64,000 bases of DNA from CAIOZA01 sp964464375 (GTDB lineage Bacteria; Bacteroidota; Ignavibacteria; Kapaibacteriales; UBA2268). Position 1 is the first letter of the stretch. Every line of letters starts with the position of its first letter. Shown piece after piece: positions 24,845-32,860 of this stretch. The stretch is from assembly GCA_964464375.1 (NCBI GenBank), contig CAYXFU010000007.1:1-64000 (forward strand), written 5' to 3'. The position numbers and the translations under genes were made by a program. The notes beneath the pieces are model-generated. The model was not told where the DNA came from, ran no database searches, and saw nothing but the letters and a program-made list of their open reading frames with translations.

Positions 24845-26926
24845 ATGTATAAAAATGTACTAAATAGCATTTCGTTGAAAAAAATTAAAACATTCATAAA
24901 TGTTCTATCGTTTTTCTTAATCACAGTTTCTGTTAAAGCTGAAACTCCGTTAGATCCGATGTCAATCACAAAGTGGATGGACTCGCTTGCAATTCCAAAG
25001 GTTATGCAGCCGATGAGTGCAGATTATTATGAAATTGGTGCTTATCCAATCTATCATAAATTCCACAGCCAGCTACCTCCTACATACATGTGGGGTTATG
25101 GTTCTAGCAAATCCACAGCTAGTTTCCCGGCGAATACAATTGAAGCTGTTCGAAACAGAGGCATTAATGTCAAATGGACCAATAATCTTGTAGATAGTAT
25201 AGGCAAACCATTACAACATATTTTCTCTGTTGATCAGACGCTTCATTGGGCTGATCCTAAATCAGAAGGTCATTCTTTGGATAGATACACCGGTCCGGTA
25301 CCTATTGTAACTCATCTTCACGGCAGTGAATCTGAATCAAACAGTGATGGTGGTCCCGATGCTTGGTTTACACCGGGTTTTGATATTAAAGGTTCGGATT
25401 GGGTTAAAGAAGATTATACTTATTTTAATGAACAGCCGCCAACCACTTTATGGTATCACGATCATACCATGGGAATTACCCGATTAAATGTATATGCAGG
25501 TTTAGCCGGTGCGTATATATTACGAGATTTAAATGATTCTATAGCTCCAAAACTTCCTAAGGGTAAGTATGAAATCCCACTGATTATACAGGATCGTTTA
25601 TTTTATTCAAATGGTGCAATGATGTATCCGGATAGTGGTGTTAATCCTGAAGTACATCCGTTTTGGACCCCTGAATTCTTTGGTAATGTTGTTACTGTAA
25701 ATGGTGTGATTTGGCCCTATCTGAATGTTGAACCTCGCAAGTACAGATTTAGATTGTTAAATGGTTCTAATGCCCGATTTTACAATTTAAGTTTCCCGGA
25801 TGGATTAGATATTGTTCAAATAGGTACAGATGGTGGATACTTGCCTTCACCGGTTACTGCAAAAAATATTCTTATTGCACCTGGAGAAAGAGCAGATATT
25901 ATTATCGATTTTTCAAAGATAACTATGGGTACAAATTTACTTTTAAAGAATGATGCAGCTTCTCCTTTTCCTGATGGTGACCCAATTGATGATTCTACTA
26001 CAGCATTTGTTATGCAGTTTAGGGTTAGCAAGGTATTACAAGGAATCGACTCATCAATTATTCCAAGTATTCTGAGGCAAGTCCAGATCAATTCGGATCC
26101 AACTGTTACCCGTACTTTAACATTAAATGAAAAGGATGGTGATAATGGTCCCGATGCTGCATTTTTAGATGGAAAAATGTGGGTTTATATGACGACTGAA
26201 ACTCCCAGACTAGGGTCAACTGAAGTATGGAAGATTGTAAATATGACGGAGGATGCTCATCCGATTCATATACATCTTATTCAATTCATGTTAGTGAACC
26301 GTCAAACTTTCAATGTTGAAGCTTATGAAGATGCTTATGGAAAGTCAAATCCAATCATTCCTGTTCCTATGGATTCATTATATAATGTTGTTCCTGTTGA
26401 AACTTTTCTTTCCGGTTCACCTCGTTTACCTGAACCAAATGAAATGGGATTCAAAGATACTTACGTGGTCTATCCCGGTGAAGTAACAACTTTCAAAATG
26501 AAGTTTGCTCCTCAGGAAGGTAATTCTTTTCCTTTTGATGCTACCTTGGGTCCTGGTTACGTTTGGCACTGTCATATATTAGATCATGAAGACAATAATA
26601 TGATGAGACCATACAAACTTCTACCTGAAGGAACTTCGGATAATTTCGAACAAAGCATTAATATATCAAACTCTATATTAAATATCTCTCCTAATCCAAT
26701 TAAGGACGTTGCTAATATTTCATATTCTTTGAATTCAGAAGCAATGGTTAATTTATCAATTTTGGATATATTTGGTAATACTGTTGCTTTATTGGTTAGC
26801 GAAATGAAATCAGCCGGAAATTATACGGTTAACATCCCCATTGGCAATATATCCAATGGAATTTATTTTTGCAATATTATTATTGGTAAAACTCATCTGG
26901 AAAAATCATTTGTAATCATGAAATAA
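24845..26926 (+). CDS. secreted multicopper oxidase with T9SS sorting domain
   Basis: 693 aa from the ATG at 24845, preceded by GAGG at six bases; the ATG at 24833 lies inside that ribosome site. Signal peptide to about 30. All copper motifs are present: 'THLHGSE' , 'LWYHDHTMG', 'HPIHIHLIQF' and 'VWHCHILDHEDNNMM', the last giving the type 1 Cys/His/Met. The plan is close to CotA/bilirubin-oxidase laccases, which oxidise phenols, metals or pigments with O2. The last about 85 residues are a sorting domain ('ILNISPNPIKDVANISY', 'ILDIFGNTVALLV', 'NGIYFCNIIIG'), so the enzyme is exported across the outer membrane. Monocistronic, with a strong terminator. Confidence 0.93.
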   Translation: MYKNVLNSISLKKIKTFINVLSFFLITVSVKAETPLDPMSITKWMDSLAIPKVMQPMSADYYEIGAYPIYHKFHSQLPPTYMWGYGSSKSTASFPANTIEAVRNRGINVKWTNNLVDSIGKPLQHIFSVDQTLHWADPKSEGHSLDRYTGPVPIVTHLHGSESESNSDGGPDAWFTPGFDIKGSDWVKEDYTYFNEQPPTTLWYHDHTMGITRLNVYAGLAGAYILRDLNDSIAPKLPKGKYEIPLIIQDRLFYSNGAMMYPDSGVNPEVHPFWTPEFFGNVVTVNGVIWPYLNVEPRKYRFRLLNGSNARFYNLSFPDGLDIVQIGTDGGYLPSPVTAKNILIAPGERADIIIDFSKITMGTNLLLKNDAASPFPDGDPIDDSTTAFVMQFRVSKVLQGIDSSIIPSILRQVQINSDPTVTRTLTLNEKDGDNGPDAAFLDGKMWVYMTTETPRLGSTEVWKIVNMTEDAHPIHIHLIQFMLVNRQTFNVEAYEDAYGKSNPIIPVPMDSLYNVVPVETFLSGSPRLPEPNEMGFKDTYVVYPGEVTTFKMKFAPQEGNSFPFDATLGPGYVWHCHILDHEDNNMMRPYKLLPEGTSDNFEQSINISNSILNISPNPIKDVANISYSLNSEAMVNLSILDIFGNTVALLVSEMKSAGNYTVNIPIGNISNGIYFCNIIIGKTHLEKSFVIMK

Positions 26927-26950
26927 TAATCTTAGGTGAATTAAATATTA

Positions 26951-26987
26951 TCTTCCGAAATATCTTTCATTTCGGAAGATTTTTTTA
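26951..26987 (+). terminator. Rho-independent terminator of multicopper oxidase gene
   Basis: TCTTCCGAAA, 9-base loop, TTTCGGAAGA: a perfect 10-bp stem followed by a run of seven T. Confidence 0.92.
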
Positions 26988-27056
26988 TATTTACAAATAA
27001 AGTCATTATATTTGTATCGAATAATGCAATTATCAAAGCTCATTAAAGGTAAAATC
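26981..27056 (+). promoter_or_regulatory. promoter/leader of FISUMP paralog 5
   Basis: TATATTTG -7 box at 27007-27014 within a stretch nearly identical to the leader of paralog 4 (minus strand, 11825-11900). The ATG at 27057 follows TTAAAGGTAAAATC. Confidence 0.7.
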
Positions 27057-27968
27057 ATGAAAAAAGCACTTCTAATCATCGTCGTAACAATTTTGTCACT
27101 TTGCTCTGCTTCTCTCTATTCAGCAGAACCACTTGTTAAATTCTATCTTCAGGATGGAAGCACAAAGCAGTACAATCTAAGCGATATTGACAGCTTGAAT
27201 GTCATCGATAAAAAGAACAACTATGTGATGAGAATTCATTATCAGGACACATTTGTTGCCTATTATCCAACAGAAATAATCGGAAGTATCAAATTCGAAA
27301 TGGACAGTGCCACACGTGATATTCTTAATGTATATATCTTTTCCTACCCCAAAAGCTACATATTAAGTTCTATCGACAGTGTTATCTTTTATATTGATCA
27401 GTATCAACCTCTTACTATCGGCTCTCAAGTCTGGATGCTGAAGAATCTAAATGTTGATCATTTTAGCGATGGTGATTCAATACGAGAAGTAACAGATCCA
27501 AATGAATGGGCAACACTTAAAACAGGAGCTTGGTGTTATTACAACAACGACCCTGCGATGGGTGCAATTTATGGTAAACTATACAACTGGTTTGCAGTTA
27601 ATGATTCACGTGGTTTGTCCCCAAAAGGCTGGCATATACCAACAGATGAAGAATGGTCAACTCTTGTAACATATCTTGGTGGGGAAAGCGTTGCAGGTGG
27701 TAAAATTAAAGAAACTGGGACATCTCATTGGTTTAATCCAAACACTGAAGCTACAAATGAAAGTGGGTTTACCGCTCTTCCGGGCGGTCGCTGTTACTAC
27801 AATGGAGCATTCGACAATATTGGTTTCAACAGTGGTTGGTGGTCTTCTACAGAGAGCAGTCCTTCAAACGCGTGGTACAGGTACTTGTACTGCAGTAGTG
27901 CCAGTGTAGGCAGGTTCAATGGCAGTAAAGAGAGTGGGTTTTCTGTACGTTGTATTAAAAATAATTAA
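27057..27968 (+). CDS. FISUMP-domain exported protein (paralog 5)
   Basis: 303 aa from the ATG at 27057, chosen because it puts the signal peptide first and has AAAGG upstream; an ATG-like start at 27012 lies in the promoter. The N-terminal module ('KFYLQDGSTKQYNLSDIDSL', 'YVMRIHYQDTFVAYYPTEI') is nearly identical to those at 9638 and 41553. The FISUMP domain: 'WMLKNLNVDHFSDGD', 'GAWCYYNNDPAMGAIYGKLY', 'GGESVAGGKIKETGT', 'GFTALPGG', 'GFSVRCIKNN'. The variable segment is 27789-27935. Likely a secreted or surface C-type-lectin-like binding protein. The ending ..KNN differs from the usual IKD. Confidence 0.88.
   Translation: MKKALLIIVVTILSLCSASLYSAEPLVKFYLQDGSTKQYNLSDIDSLNVIDKKNNYVMRIHYQDTFVAYYPTEIIGSIKFEMDSATRDILNVYIFSYPKSYILSSIDSVIFYIDQYQPLTIGSQVWMLKNLNVDHFSDGDSIREVTDPNEWATLKTGAWCYYNNDPAMGAIYGKLYNWFAVNDSRGLSPKGWHIPTDEEWSTLVTYLGGESVAGGKIKETGTSHWFNPNTEATNESGFTALPGGRCYYNGAFDNIGFNSGWWSSTESSPSNAWYRYLYCSSASVGRFNGSKESGFSVRCIKNN
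27789..27935 (+). other. variable segment of FISUMP paralog 5 (DGR-like)
   Basis: Forty-nine codons, most of the variable ones ending in C or T (CGC, TAC, TAC, AAT, GAC, TTC, AAC, AGT, TGC, GGC). Used as reference in the comparisons with paralogs 3, 4 and 6. Confidence 0.7.
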
Positions 27969-28049
27969 TACCCAGAGCAATTATATTTCCACTGCATTGT
28001 AACTACGAGTACATGGATCCTTCATTTCATTCAGGATGACTAAGCTGTT

Positions 28050-28643
28050 TTACGAATTCAGCAGTTTCTCAATATCTTCCGATATTCCTTCGGGGCTTGC
28101 CATTGAGCCGTAACGGTCAATCGGAATGCCGTTCTTATCGATAAGAAATTTGGTAAAATTCCATTTTATCGATTTTGTTCCTAAAAGCCCTGTTACCTTT
28201 TCAGTAAGATATTTATACAATGGATGTGCATCGTCGCCATTGACATTTATCTTGTCGAACATCGGGAATGTAACTCCATAAGTCGAGGTGCAGAAATCCA
28301 TAATTTCCTTGTTTGTGCCGGGTTCTTGCGATCCAAACTGATTGCATGGGAAGCCGAGTACCACAAGACCTTTGTCCTTGTACTTTTCATACAGAGCTTG
28401 CAGACCTTTGTACTGGCTTGTATATCCGCACTTGCTGGCAACATTGACAATCAGCAGGACTTTGCCCTTATAATCGTTAAGGCTGACATTATTGCCATCT
28501 ATCGCTTTGACATTGAAGTCATAAACTGTTTTATCTGCGGGCATTGTTTCTTTAGAAAATAATGTGGCTCCAAAAATCAGAGTACTGAAAATGATCAAAA
28601 CCAGCACTCCCCTGTAAATATTAGAATTAATAATTGGTTTCAT
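28050..28643 (-). CDS. exported glutathione peroxidase-family thiol peroxidase
   Basis: 197 aa. An N-terminal hydrophobic segment (10-29) suggests export or membrane anchoring. The thioredoxin-fold catalytic set is intact: Cys72 in 'NVASKCGYTSQY', Gln102 in 'FPCNQFGSQEPG', and Trp161-Asn162 in 'KWNFTKFLID'. A cysteine replaces selenocysteine, as is usual in bacteria, and the second Cys in 'FPC' may resolve it, making it probably thioredoxin-dependent rather than glutathione-dependent. Monocistronic. It would reduce peroxides in the periplasm, fitting an aerotolerant lifestyle. Confidence 0.92.
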   Translation of the reverse strand: MKPIINSNIYRGVLVLIIFSTLIFGATLFSKETMPADKTVYDFNVKAIDGNNVSLNDYKGKVLLIVNVASKCGYTSQYKGLQALYEKYKDKGLVVLGFPCNQFGSQEPGTNKEIMDFCTSTYGVTFPMFDKINVNGDDAHPLYKYLTEKVTGLLGTKSIKWNFTKFLIDKNGIPIDRYGSMASPEGISEDIEKLLNS

Positions 28644-28768
28644 AATAACACCTTATATAAATATACTGTCATAACATTAGAATATAAAATAAGAAGACGA
28701 AGTATGATTAAGAAAATTGAAGATCTTCACCCTATTATGATCACACATTGAAAAGAGTTTATTTGTAT

Positions 28769-28798
28769 AAAAAAAAGCTGTCCCGCTTATGAGACAGC
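28769..28798 (-). terminator. orphan terminator of T9SS gene remnant
   Basis: GCTGTC / GACAGC stem with an A8 run on the left, i.e. U8 on the minus strand. It follows the sorting-domain remnant at 28824-28906. Confidence 0.6.
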
Positions 28799-28823
28799 CT
28801 CGCATACAGGAATCATTTCAACT

Positions 28824-28906
28824 TTACATCTTCGCAAATTTGCTAACCTTATATCCAATTCTCACAAAATACACTCCGCTAGCTAAGCCGGAGACATCAA
28901 GTCTAA
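28824..28906 (-). pseudogene. remnant of a T9SS sorting domain
   Basis: The minus strand reads 'RLDVSGLASGVYFVRIGYKV' and then SKFAKM with a stop at 28824: the last 26-28 residues of a type A sorting domain (the L..G.YF.. strand and basic end). Upstream the frame runs at once into the interspersed repeat at 28908-28945 and a stop, so the rest of the gene is gone. A terminator survives 25 bases downstream. Best read as the tail of a gene destroyed by repeat insertion or deletion. Confidence 0.75.
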
Positions 28907-28907
28907 C

Positions 28908-28945
28908 TCCCTCCCCAATTGTTGGTGAAGGTCAGGGAGAGGAAA
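28908..28945 (-). repeat. dispersed repeat (SPxPSPTIGEG), second copy
   Basis: Minus strand encodes SSP*PSPTIGEG, matching SSPLPSPTIGEG at 1704-1790; the DNA shares CCAATTGTTGG and GAGGAAAAT. It abuts the T9SS remnant. Confidence 0.6.
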
Positions 28946-28951
28946 ATTTTG

Positions 28952-29065
28952 TATTTTTTAATTATTGATCATTGGCATTTAACATTTGGTGGTAATATTG
29001 ATTTTGATTTTAGTGCTGGAGGTAGTAAATTGGGACTTAAGAAATATGGTGATGAACTTGTTTAA
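28952..29065 (+). pseudogene. possible C-terminal remnant of a lost gene
   Basis: An open stretch on the plus strand without a start reads '..HWHLTFGGNIDFDFSAGG' then SKLGLKKYGDELV and TAA. The balanced composition is unlike the surrounding spacer and suggests the last 35 or so codons of a gene. I do not recognise the family. It may be chance. Confidence 0.3.
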
Positions 29066-29141
29066 ACGATGAGCAATAAATACCTTTTATATTATTTCCT
29101 TTATTTATATTTTTGTGTAATCAATTTCAGGGATTACATTT

Positions 29142-30059
29142 ATGCCAATACCTACATCGAGAACTAACGAGACAGCCAGAGTGCTTATCTCTGAAGAATT
29201 ATGCAACGGATGCGGTTTGTGCGTTGATGTCTGCAAGGATTTTGGACTTGTAATCGAAAACGGTAAAGTCAAAGCAACAGGGAATAGAATCTTCGGATGT
29301 ATTGCCTGCGCTCACTGCATGATGATATGTCCTCAAGATGCAATCAGAATTGACGGACGTTTTACTACATCTGATGATCTCTTTGAACTTCCTAAAAAGA
29401 ATGAAGCCGCTGACTATACTTCTCTTTTGAATTTACTTAAACGACGCCGTGCCATTCGCGAATTCAAGGATACACCCGTTCCGCAGGATATAATTGATAA
29501 GATTATCGCTGCAGCTAAAACTGCACCAATGGGACTGCCACCATCTGATGTAAATGTGCTTGTGCTCGATACAAAAGAGAAAGGAATGGCTTTTGCAAAG
29601 GATTACTGCGAACACTTGAAGAACCTCAAATGGATTGTTTCAAAATTGTCTTTAACACTAATGAAACCATTCATGAGCAAATCAGATAACGAAATGTTCA
29701 GAGATTTTCTAAAACCTCTTATTGATAATTATACAGCAGCAATGGACAGAGATGAAAACATGGTAACCTACGATGCTCCGCTTACAATGTACTTCTATGG
29801 CTCACCTTATACAGATCCTGCTGACCCGATCATTGCCGCAACTTATGCAATGATAGCCGCAGAGTCACTAGGATTAGGTACATGTATGATCGGAGGAGTT
29901 CATCCATTCACGCAAAACGGCAAATCAGCTGCAAAATTCAGAGCAAAGCAAAATATAAAATTCAAAAGCCGCGAAGGACTGATAGTTATCATGGGATATC
30001 CCCGCGTAAAGTATCATCATTGTATAGCCAGAACATTCGCATCTGTAGATCAGCCCTGA
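29142..30059 (+). CDS. ferredoxin-nitroreductase fusion protein
   Basis: 305 aa. Residues 15-75 form a 2x[4Fe-4S] ferredoxin: C21-x2-C24-x2-C27-x3-C31 and C53-x2-C56-x2-C59-x3-C63. From about 95 on, an FMN nitroreductase domain follows ('LLKRRRAIREFKDTPVPQDI' with the FMN-binding R-R-S/A-I-R, 'AAAKTAPMGLPPSDVNVLVL', 'ESLGLGTCMIGG'). The fusion passes electrons from iron-sulfur clusters to FMN; such proteins are found in anaerobes and facultative microbes and reduce unknown acceptors. It is cytoplasmic (no signal). Monocistronic. Confidence 0.93.
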   Translation: MPIPTSRTNETARVLISEELCNGCGLCVDVCKDFGLVIENGKVKATGNRIFGCIACAHCMMICPQDAIRIDGRFTTSDDLFELPKKNEAADYTSLLNLLKRRRAIREFKDTPVPQDIIDKIIAAAKTAPMGLPPSDVNVLVLDTKEKGMAFAKDYCEHLKNLKWIVSKLSLTLMKPFMSKSDNEMFRDFLKPLIDNYTAAMDRDENMVTYDAPLTMYFYGSPYTDPADPIIAATYAMIAAESLGLGTCMIGGVHPFTQNGKSAAKFRAKQNIKFKSREGLIVIMGYPRVKYHHCIARTFASVDQP

Positions 30060-30123
30060 GATAATATGAATACTACCGAGCTTTCATTCCTGCGTAGAAG
30101 ACAGTGTGAAAAGTCAGTTTTAG

Positions 30124-30204
30124 AGGTCATTCCGAACGAAGTGAGGAATCCAGTCCGCATGAATACTGGATTCTCACGGTCGCTACGCTCCCTCAGAATG
30201 ACCT
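30124..30204. repeat. nested inverted repeat (GTCATTCC family)
   Basis: AGGTCATTC (30124-30132) pairs with GAATGACCT (30196-30204), and inside it GAATCCAGT (30146-30154) with ACTGGATTC (30165-30173). The same opening GTCATTCC with its own palindrome occurs at 41431-41453. This resembles interspersed noncoding repeats common in many bacterial genomes. Confidence 0.6.
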
Positions 30205-30251
30205 AATTGTAGTATTTACACTGCTACGAATTTATTATGATTGCACCATTT

Positions 30252-30944
30252 TCACATTGCACCTTTGCAACTGAATACAACTTTCATTGTTTTAAGCAGA
30301 ATTGCAAAATCCATGGATAAACTGCAGTTCTTAATGTAGTGAAGATCCAGATCGATCATATCCAAAACCGATGTATTTTTTTCTCTTGACCCAACCTGCC
30401 ACAAACCGGTTATTCCGGGTTTAACCAAACTTCTTACTTTAGAAATATATGGATATGGTTCAACCATTTGTCGAATCAGAGGTCTGGGTCCAACCAGACT
30501 CATATTGCCAATCAAAACATTAAAAAGCTGTGGAAGTTCATCAATACTGGATTTACGAATAAATTTTCCTATAGTAGTTATTCTCCAGTCATTTTTCAAC
30601 TTTGTTAGTGTCCCATCTTGTTCAATGATTGCTTTACAAGCTTTGTTAAACCTCATACTTCTGAATTTGAACATGATGAACTCCTTATCATTTAGCCCGA
30701 CTCTTCTCTGATGAAAAACAACAGGTCCTTTGGATTCTAATTTGATCAGAACAGCAATTACAAGAAATAATGGCATACAAATAATCAGTAGAACAAAAGA
30801 AATCATTATCTCAATCATTCTTTTGAATGCAAGATATTCCCCTTTAGCGTTGAGATCTCCCCATAAATTAAACAGTAGAAATTCACGTTCTGTCTGTTCA
30901 CTGTCAGTCTGGTGAGTTGAAGATACATCGTAATACATTGTCAT
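30252..30944 (-). CDS. bacterial sugar transferase (phosphoglycosyl transferase)
   Basis: 230 aa. Monotopic phosphoglycosyl transferase: a membrane-inserted helix (about 43-66, 'MISFVLLIICMPLFLVIAVLI') is followed by 'GPVVFHQRRVGLNDKEFIMFKFRSM', the catalytic 'SSIDELPQLFNVLIGNMSLVGPRP' with the Asp-Glu dyad, and 'KPGITGLWQV'. It moves a sugar-1-phosphate onto undecaprenyl phosphate, the first step of exopolysaccharide or O-antigen synthesis. It lacks the multi-helix N-terminus of WbaP. No other polysaccharide gene is adjacent, which is unusual. Upstream, on the same strand, sits a conserved element (31051-31104) also found before FISUMP paralog 6. Confidence 0.92.
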   Translation of the reverse strand: MTMYYDVSSTHQTDSEQTEREFLLFNLWGDLNAKGEYLAFKRMIEIMISFVLLIICMPLFLVIAVLIKLESKGPVVFHQRRVGLNDKEFIMFKFRSMRFNKACKAIIEQDGTLTKLKNDWRITTIGKFIRKSSIDELPQLFNVLIGNMSLVGPRPLIRQMVEPYPYISKVRSLVKPGITGLWQVGSREKNTSVLDMIDLDLHYIKNCSLSMDFAILLKTMKVVFSCKGAM

Positions 30945-31050
30945 TTCTCCATAATGAGTTATACAATGGTATTAAGGTGTCATTTGATATTCTTTCGAAA
31001 ATTTTGAAATGAAAATTGAGAATAAGTTTTTCAATTTGTGTCCATCCTCA

Positions 31051-31104
31051 TTATATATGACACAGAAAAACGCAAAACGTCTCACGAAAAATAAAAATAC
31101 TTTG
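31051..31104 (-). promoter_or_regulatory. conserved upstream element, copy 1
   Basis: Minus strand: CAAAGTATTTTTATTT.. CGTGAGACGTTTTGC.. TGTGTCATATATAA. The copy at 42541-42595 shares TATTTTTATTT, CGTGAGACGTTTTGC and TGTGT.AT.ATA in the same order and spacing. About 107 bases before the sugar transferase gene. The gap 30945-31245 holds this element, the terminator at 31179-31226 and no gene. Confidence 0.6.
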
Positions 31105-31178
31105 GATTGTGTGAACAGATGCGTAATTCGGAGAATCACCAAAATAGTTGAAATTTGAGGTTTTTTGATGTTTTAAGA

Positions 31179-31226
31179 AAAATGCTCTGCAGGTTTGGAA
31201 ATTATTCTTAACTTACAGAGCATTTT
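31179..31226 (-). terminator. terminator of VWA-OmpA gene
   Basis: AAAATGCTCTG (31179-31189) pairs with CAGAGCATTTT (31216-31226), with a U-run on the minus side. Confidence 0.75.
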
Positions 31227-31245
31227 CAACAAAAAAAGCATGAAA

Positions 31246-32628
31246 TTATTTCTTTAGAACAACAAATTCGGTTCTTCTATTCATGGCTCTGCCCTCATCA
31301 GTAGAGTTATCCGCAACAGGCACAGTCTCACCGAAACCCTTTGATTTAATTCTGTTTTCTTTAATTCCTTTTTTGACCAGACTGGCTTTTACAGCATCAG
31401 CTCTCTTCTGCGAGAGTTTTACATTATATTCGGGATCCTTCGTTCCGTTCAAATTATCAGTATGACCTCGCAACTCGATCTCCATATTCGGGAAACCCTT
31501 CATAAGCGACAGGATAGCCTCCAGAGCTTCATCACTTTCCTTCTTTAAGGCAGATTTATCAAAATCGAAATAAACATTTAATAATCCGATTGAACCAATA
31601 TTGGGAGTGTTATCGAATGCAACTTCCTGATACAATGTATCTTTTGGCAGACAGAGTTTCAACTTTAGTTTATGCTGACCATATACCTGTGGATTATACT
31701 CAATTTCATAGTAATTCTTCAGACGATTGTAAACATCATCGAACACAAGATCGAATTCATCTGTCTTGTAGATATGATGATAATATCCGTTAGCAGAATC
31801 AGAGAAACTCTTCATATATCCTTGATTGATATTTTCCCCAAAATCAATCGCATAAATCTGTGTATTAGTTGCACGTGCCAATCTAACTATAGAGTCCTGC
31901 TTCATTGATGAACTGTTATCCCATCCATCCGTAAAGATGATGACAGCTTTGGGTGTATTGACAGGAGCTTTCATTAACTCTCTGATACCGGTAGAAATTC
32001 CATCAGAAATAGCAGTCATGCCACCGAATCCATCAAGCTTATTCTTTTGGAATTTTGAAAGGATATCATCTGAAGATGTTGAAAGTGGTACTTCAGTAAT
32101 AGTCTTGTTATCGTATTTAACAATCGTTATGGCATCTTCCGGCTTCTTTTTCTTGATTAATTTCTCAAAAGCATCCTGTACAGCAGAAGCACGCCAATCA
32201 CCCATAGAGCCACTGTGATCCGCAACCAAAGCTATCGATACAGGTTTCTGCTCTTCTTCGGTGAGTTCTTTGATCTTATAATTTGCAATAACTTTTTCTC
32301 TGTTTCCTGTAGAATCAACAACAAGACACCAATACTTTTTAAATTGATTACGATTAGCACCACTAAGGTAATATTGATTGTCCTCAACCAGATGAAATCT
32401 AACTTTTACTGCATTCGGCTGACGGGTATCAATTCCGCTGATCTGAATTGATGATTTTGAAACATTTTCGGGAACAAAGTCCTTTTTGGATTTAATAAAA
32501 ACCGGATTATATCCGGCTGGTGGAGTTGCATCATTCATAATTTCTGCCTCACCTTTGGGAGCAGTCTGGCAACCGATTATCATTGTGATTGCAATAATAA
32601 CAATTGCAAAATAGTATAAGTATTTCAT
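31246..32628 (-). CDS. VWA-domain OmpA-family lipoprotein
   Basis: 460 aa. The signal peptide ends in a lipobox (TMIIGC, Cys20). A von Willebrand A domain (about 130-300) carries the metal site D-H-S-G-S in 'ALVADHSGSMGDW' plus 'AISDGISTGI' and 'VIIFTDGWDNSS'. The C-terminal OmpA domain ('VYFDFDKSALKKESDEAL', 'IELRGHTDN', 'KLSQKRADAVKASLV', 'KGFGETVPV', 'NRRTEFVV') binds peptidoglycan. It is probably anchored in the outer membrane and uses the VWA domain to hold a partner protein; the partner is unknown. Monocistronic, with a terminator downstream. Confidence 0.92.
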   Translation of the reverse strand: MKYLYYFAIVIIAITMIIGCQTAPKGEAEIMNDATPPAGYNPVFIKSKKDFVPENVSKSSIQISGIDTRQPNAVKVRFHLVEDNQYYLSGANRNQFKKYWCLVVDSTGNREKVIANYKIKELTEEEQKPVSIALVADHSGSMGDWRASAVQDAFEKLIKKKKPEDAITIVKYDNKTITEVPLSTSSDDILSKFQKNKLDGFGGMTAISDGISTGIRELMKAPVNTPKAVIIFTDGWDNSSSMKQDSIVRLARATNTQIYAIDFGENINQGYMKSFSDSANGYYHHIYKTDEFDLVFDDVYNRLKNYYEIEYNPQVYGQHKLKLKLCLPKDTLYQEVAFDNTPNIGSIGLLNVYFDFDKSALKKESDEALEAILSLMKGFPNMEIELRGHTDNLNGTKDPEYNVKLSQKRADAVKASLVKKGIKENRIKSKGFGETVPVADNSTDEGRAMNRRTEFVVLKK

Positions 32629-32860
32629 ATTAATCCGATTTTAATTTAATTCGAGAAGTAAAGAAGGATAAGTCGTAATATTGCTCAAAATATTTTTTAA
32701 TCAATTAGAAACATTGTGAAAGTTTGCTTAATGAACTAATGTATGACAATATTTGATTTATTTAAGTATTATATATCCAAAGAGCATAAATATAAAATTC
32801 AGAAAGGTCTCAAAAAATTTTCGTAATTTTGCGTTATTATTTATTTTTCAAAAGCTTATA

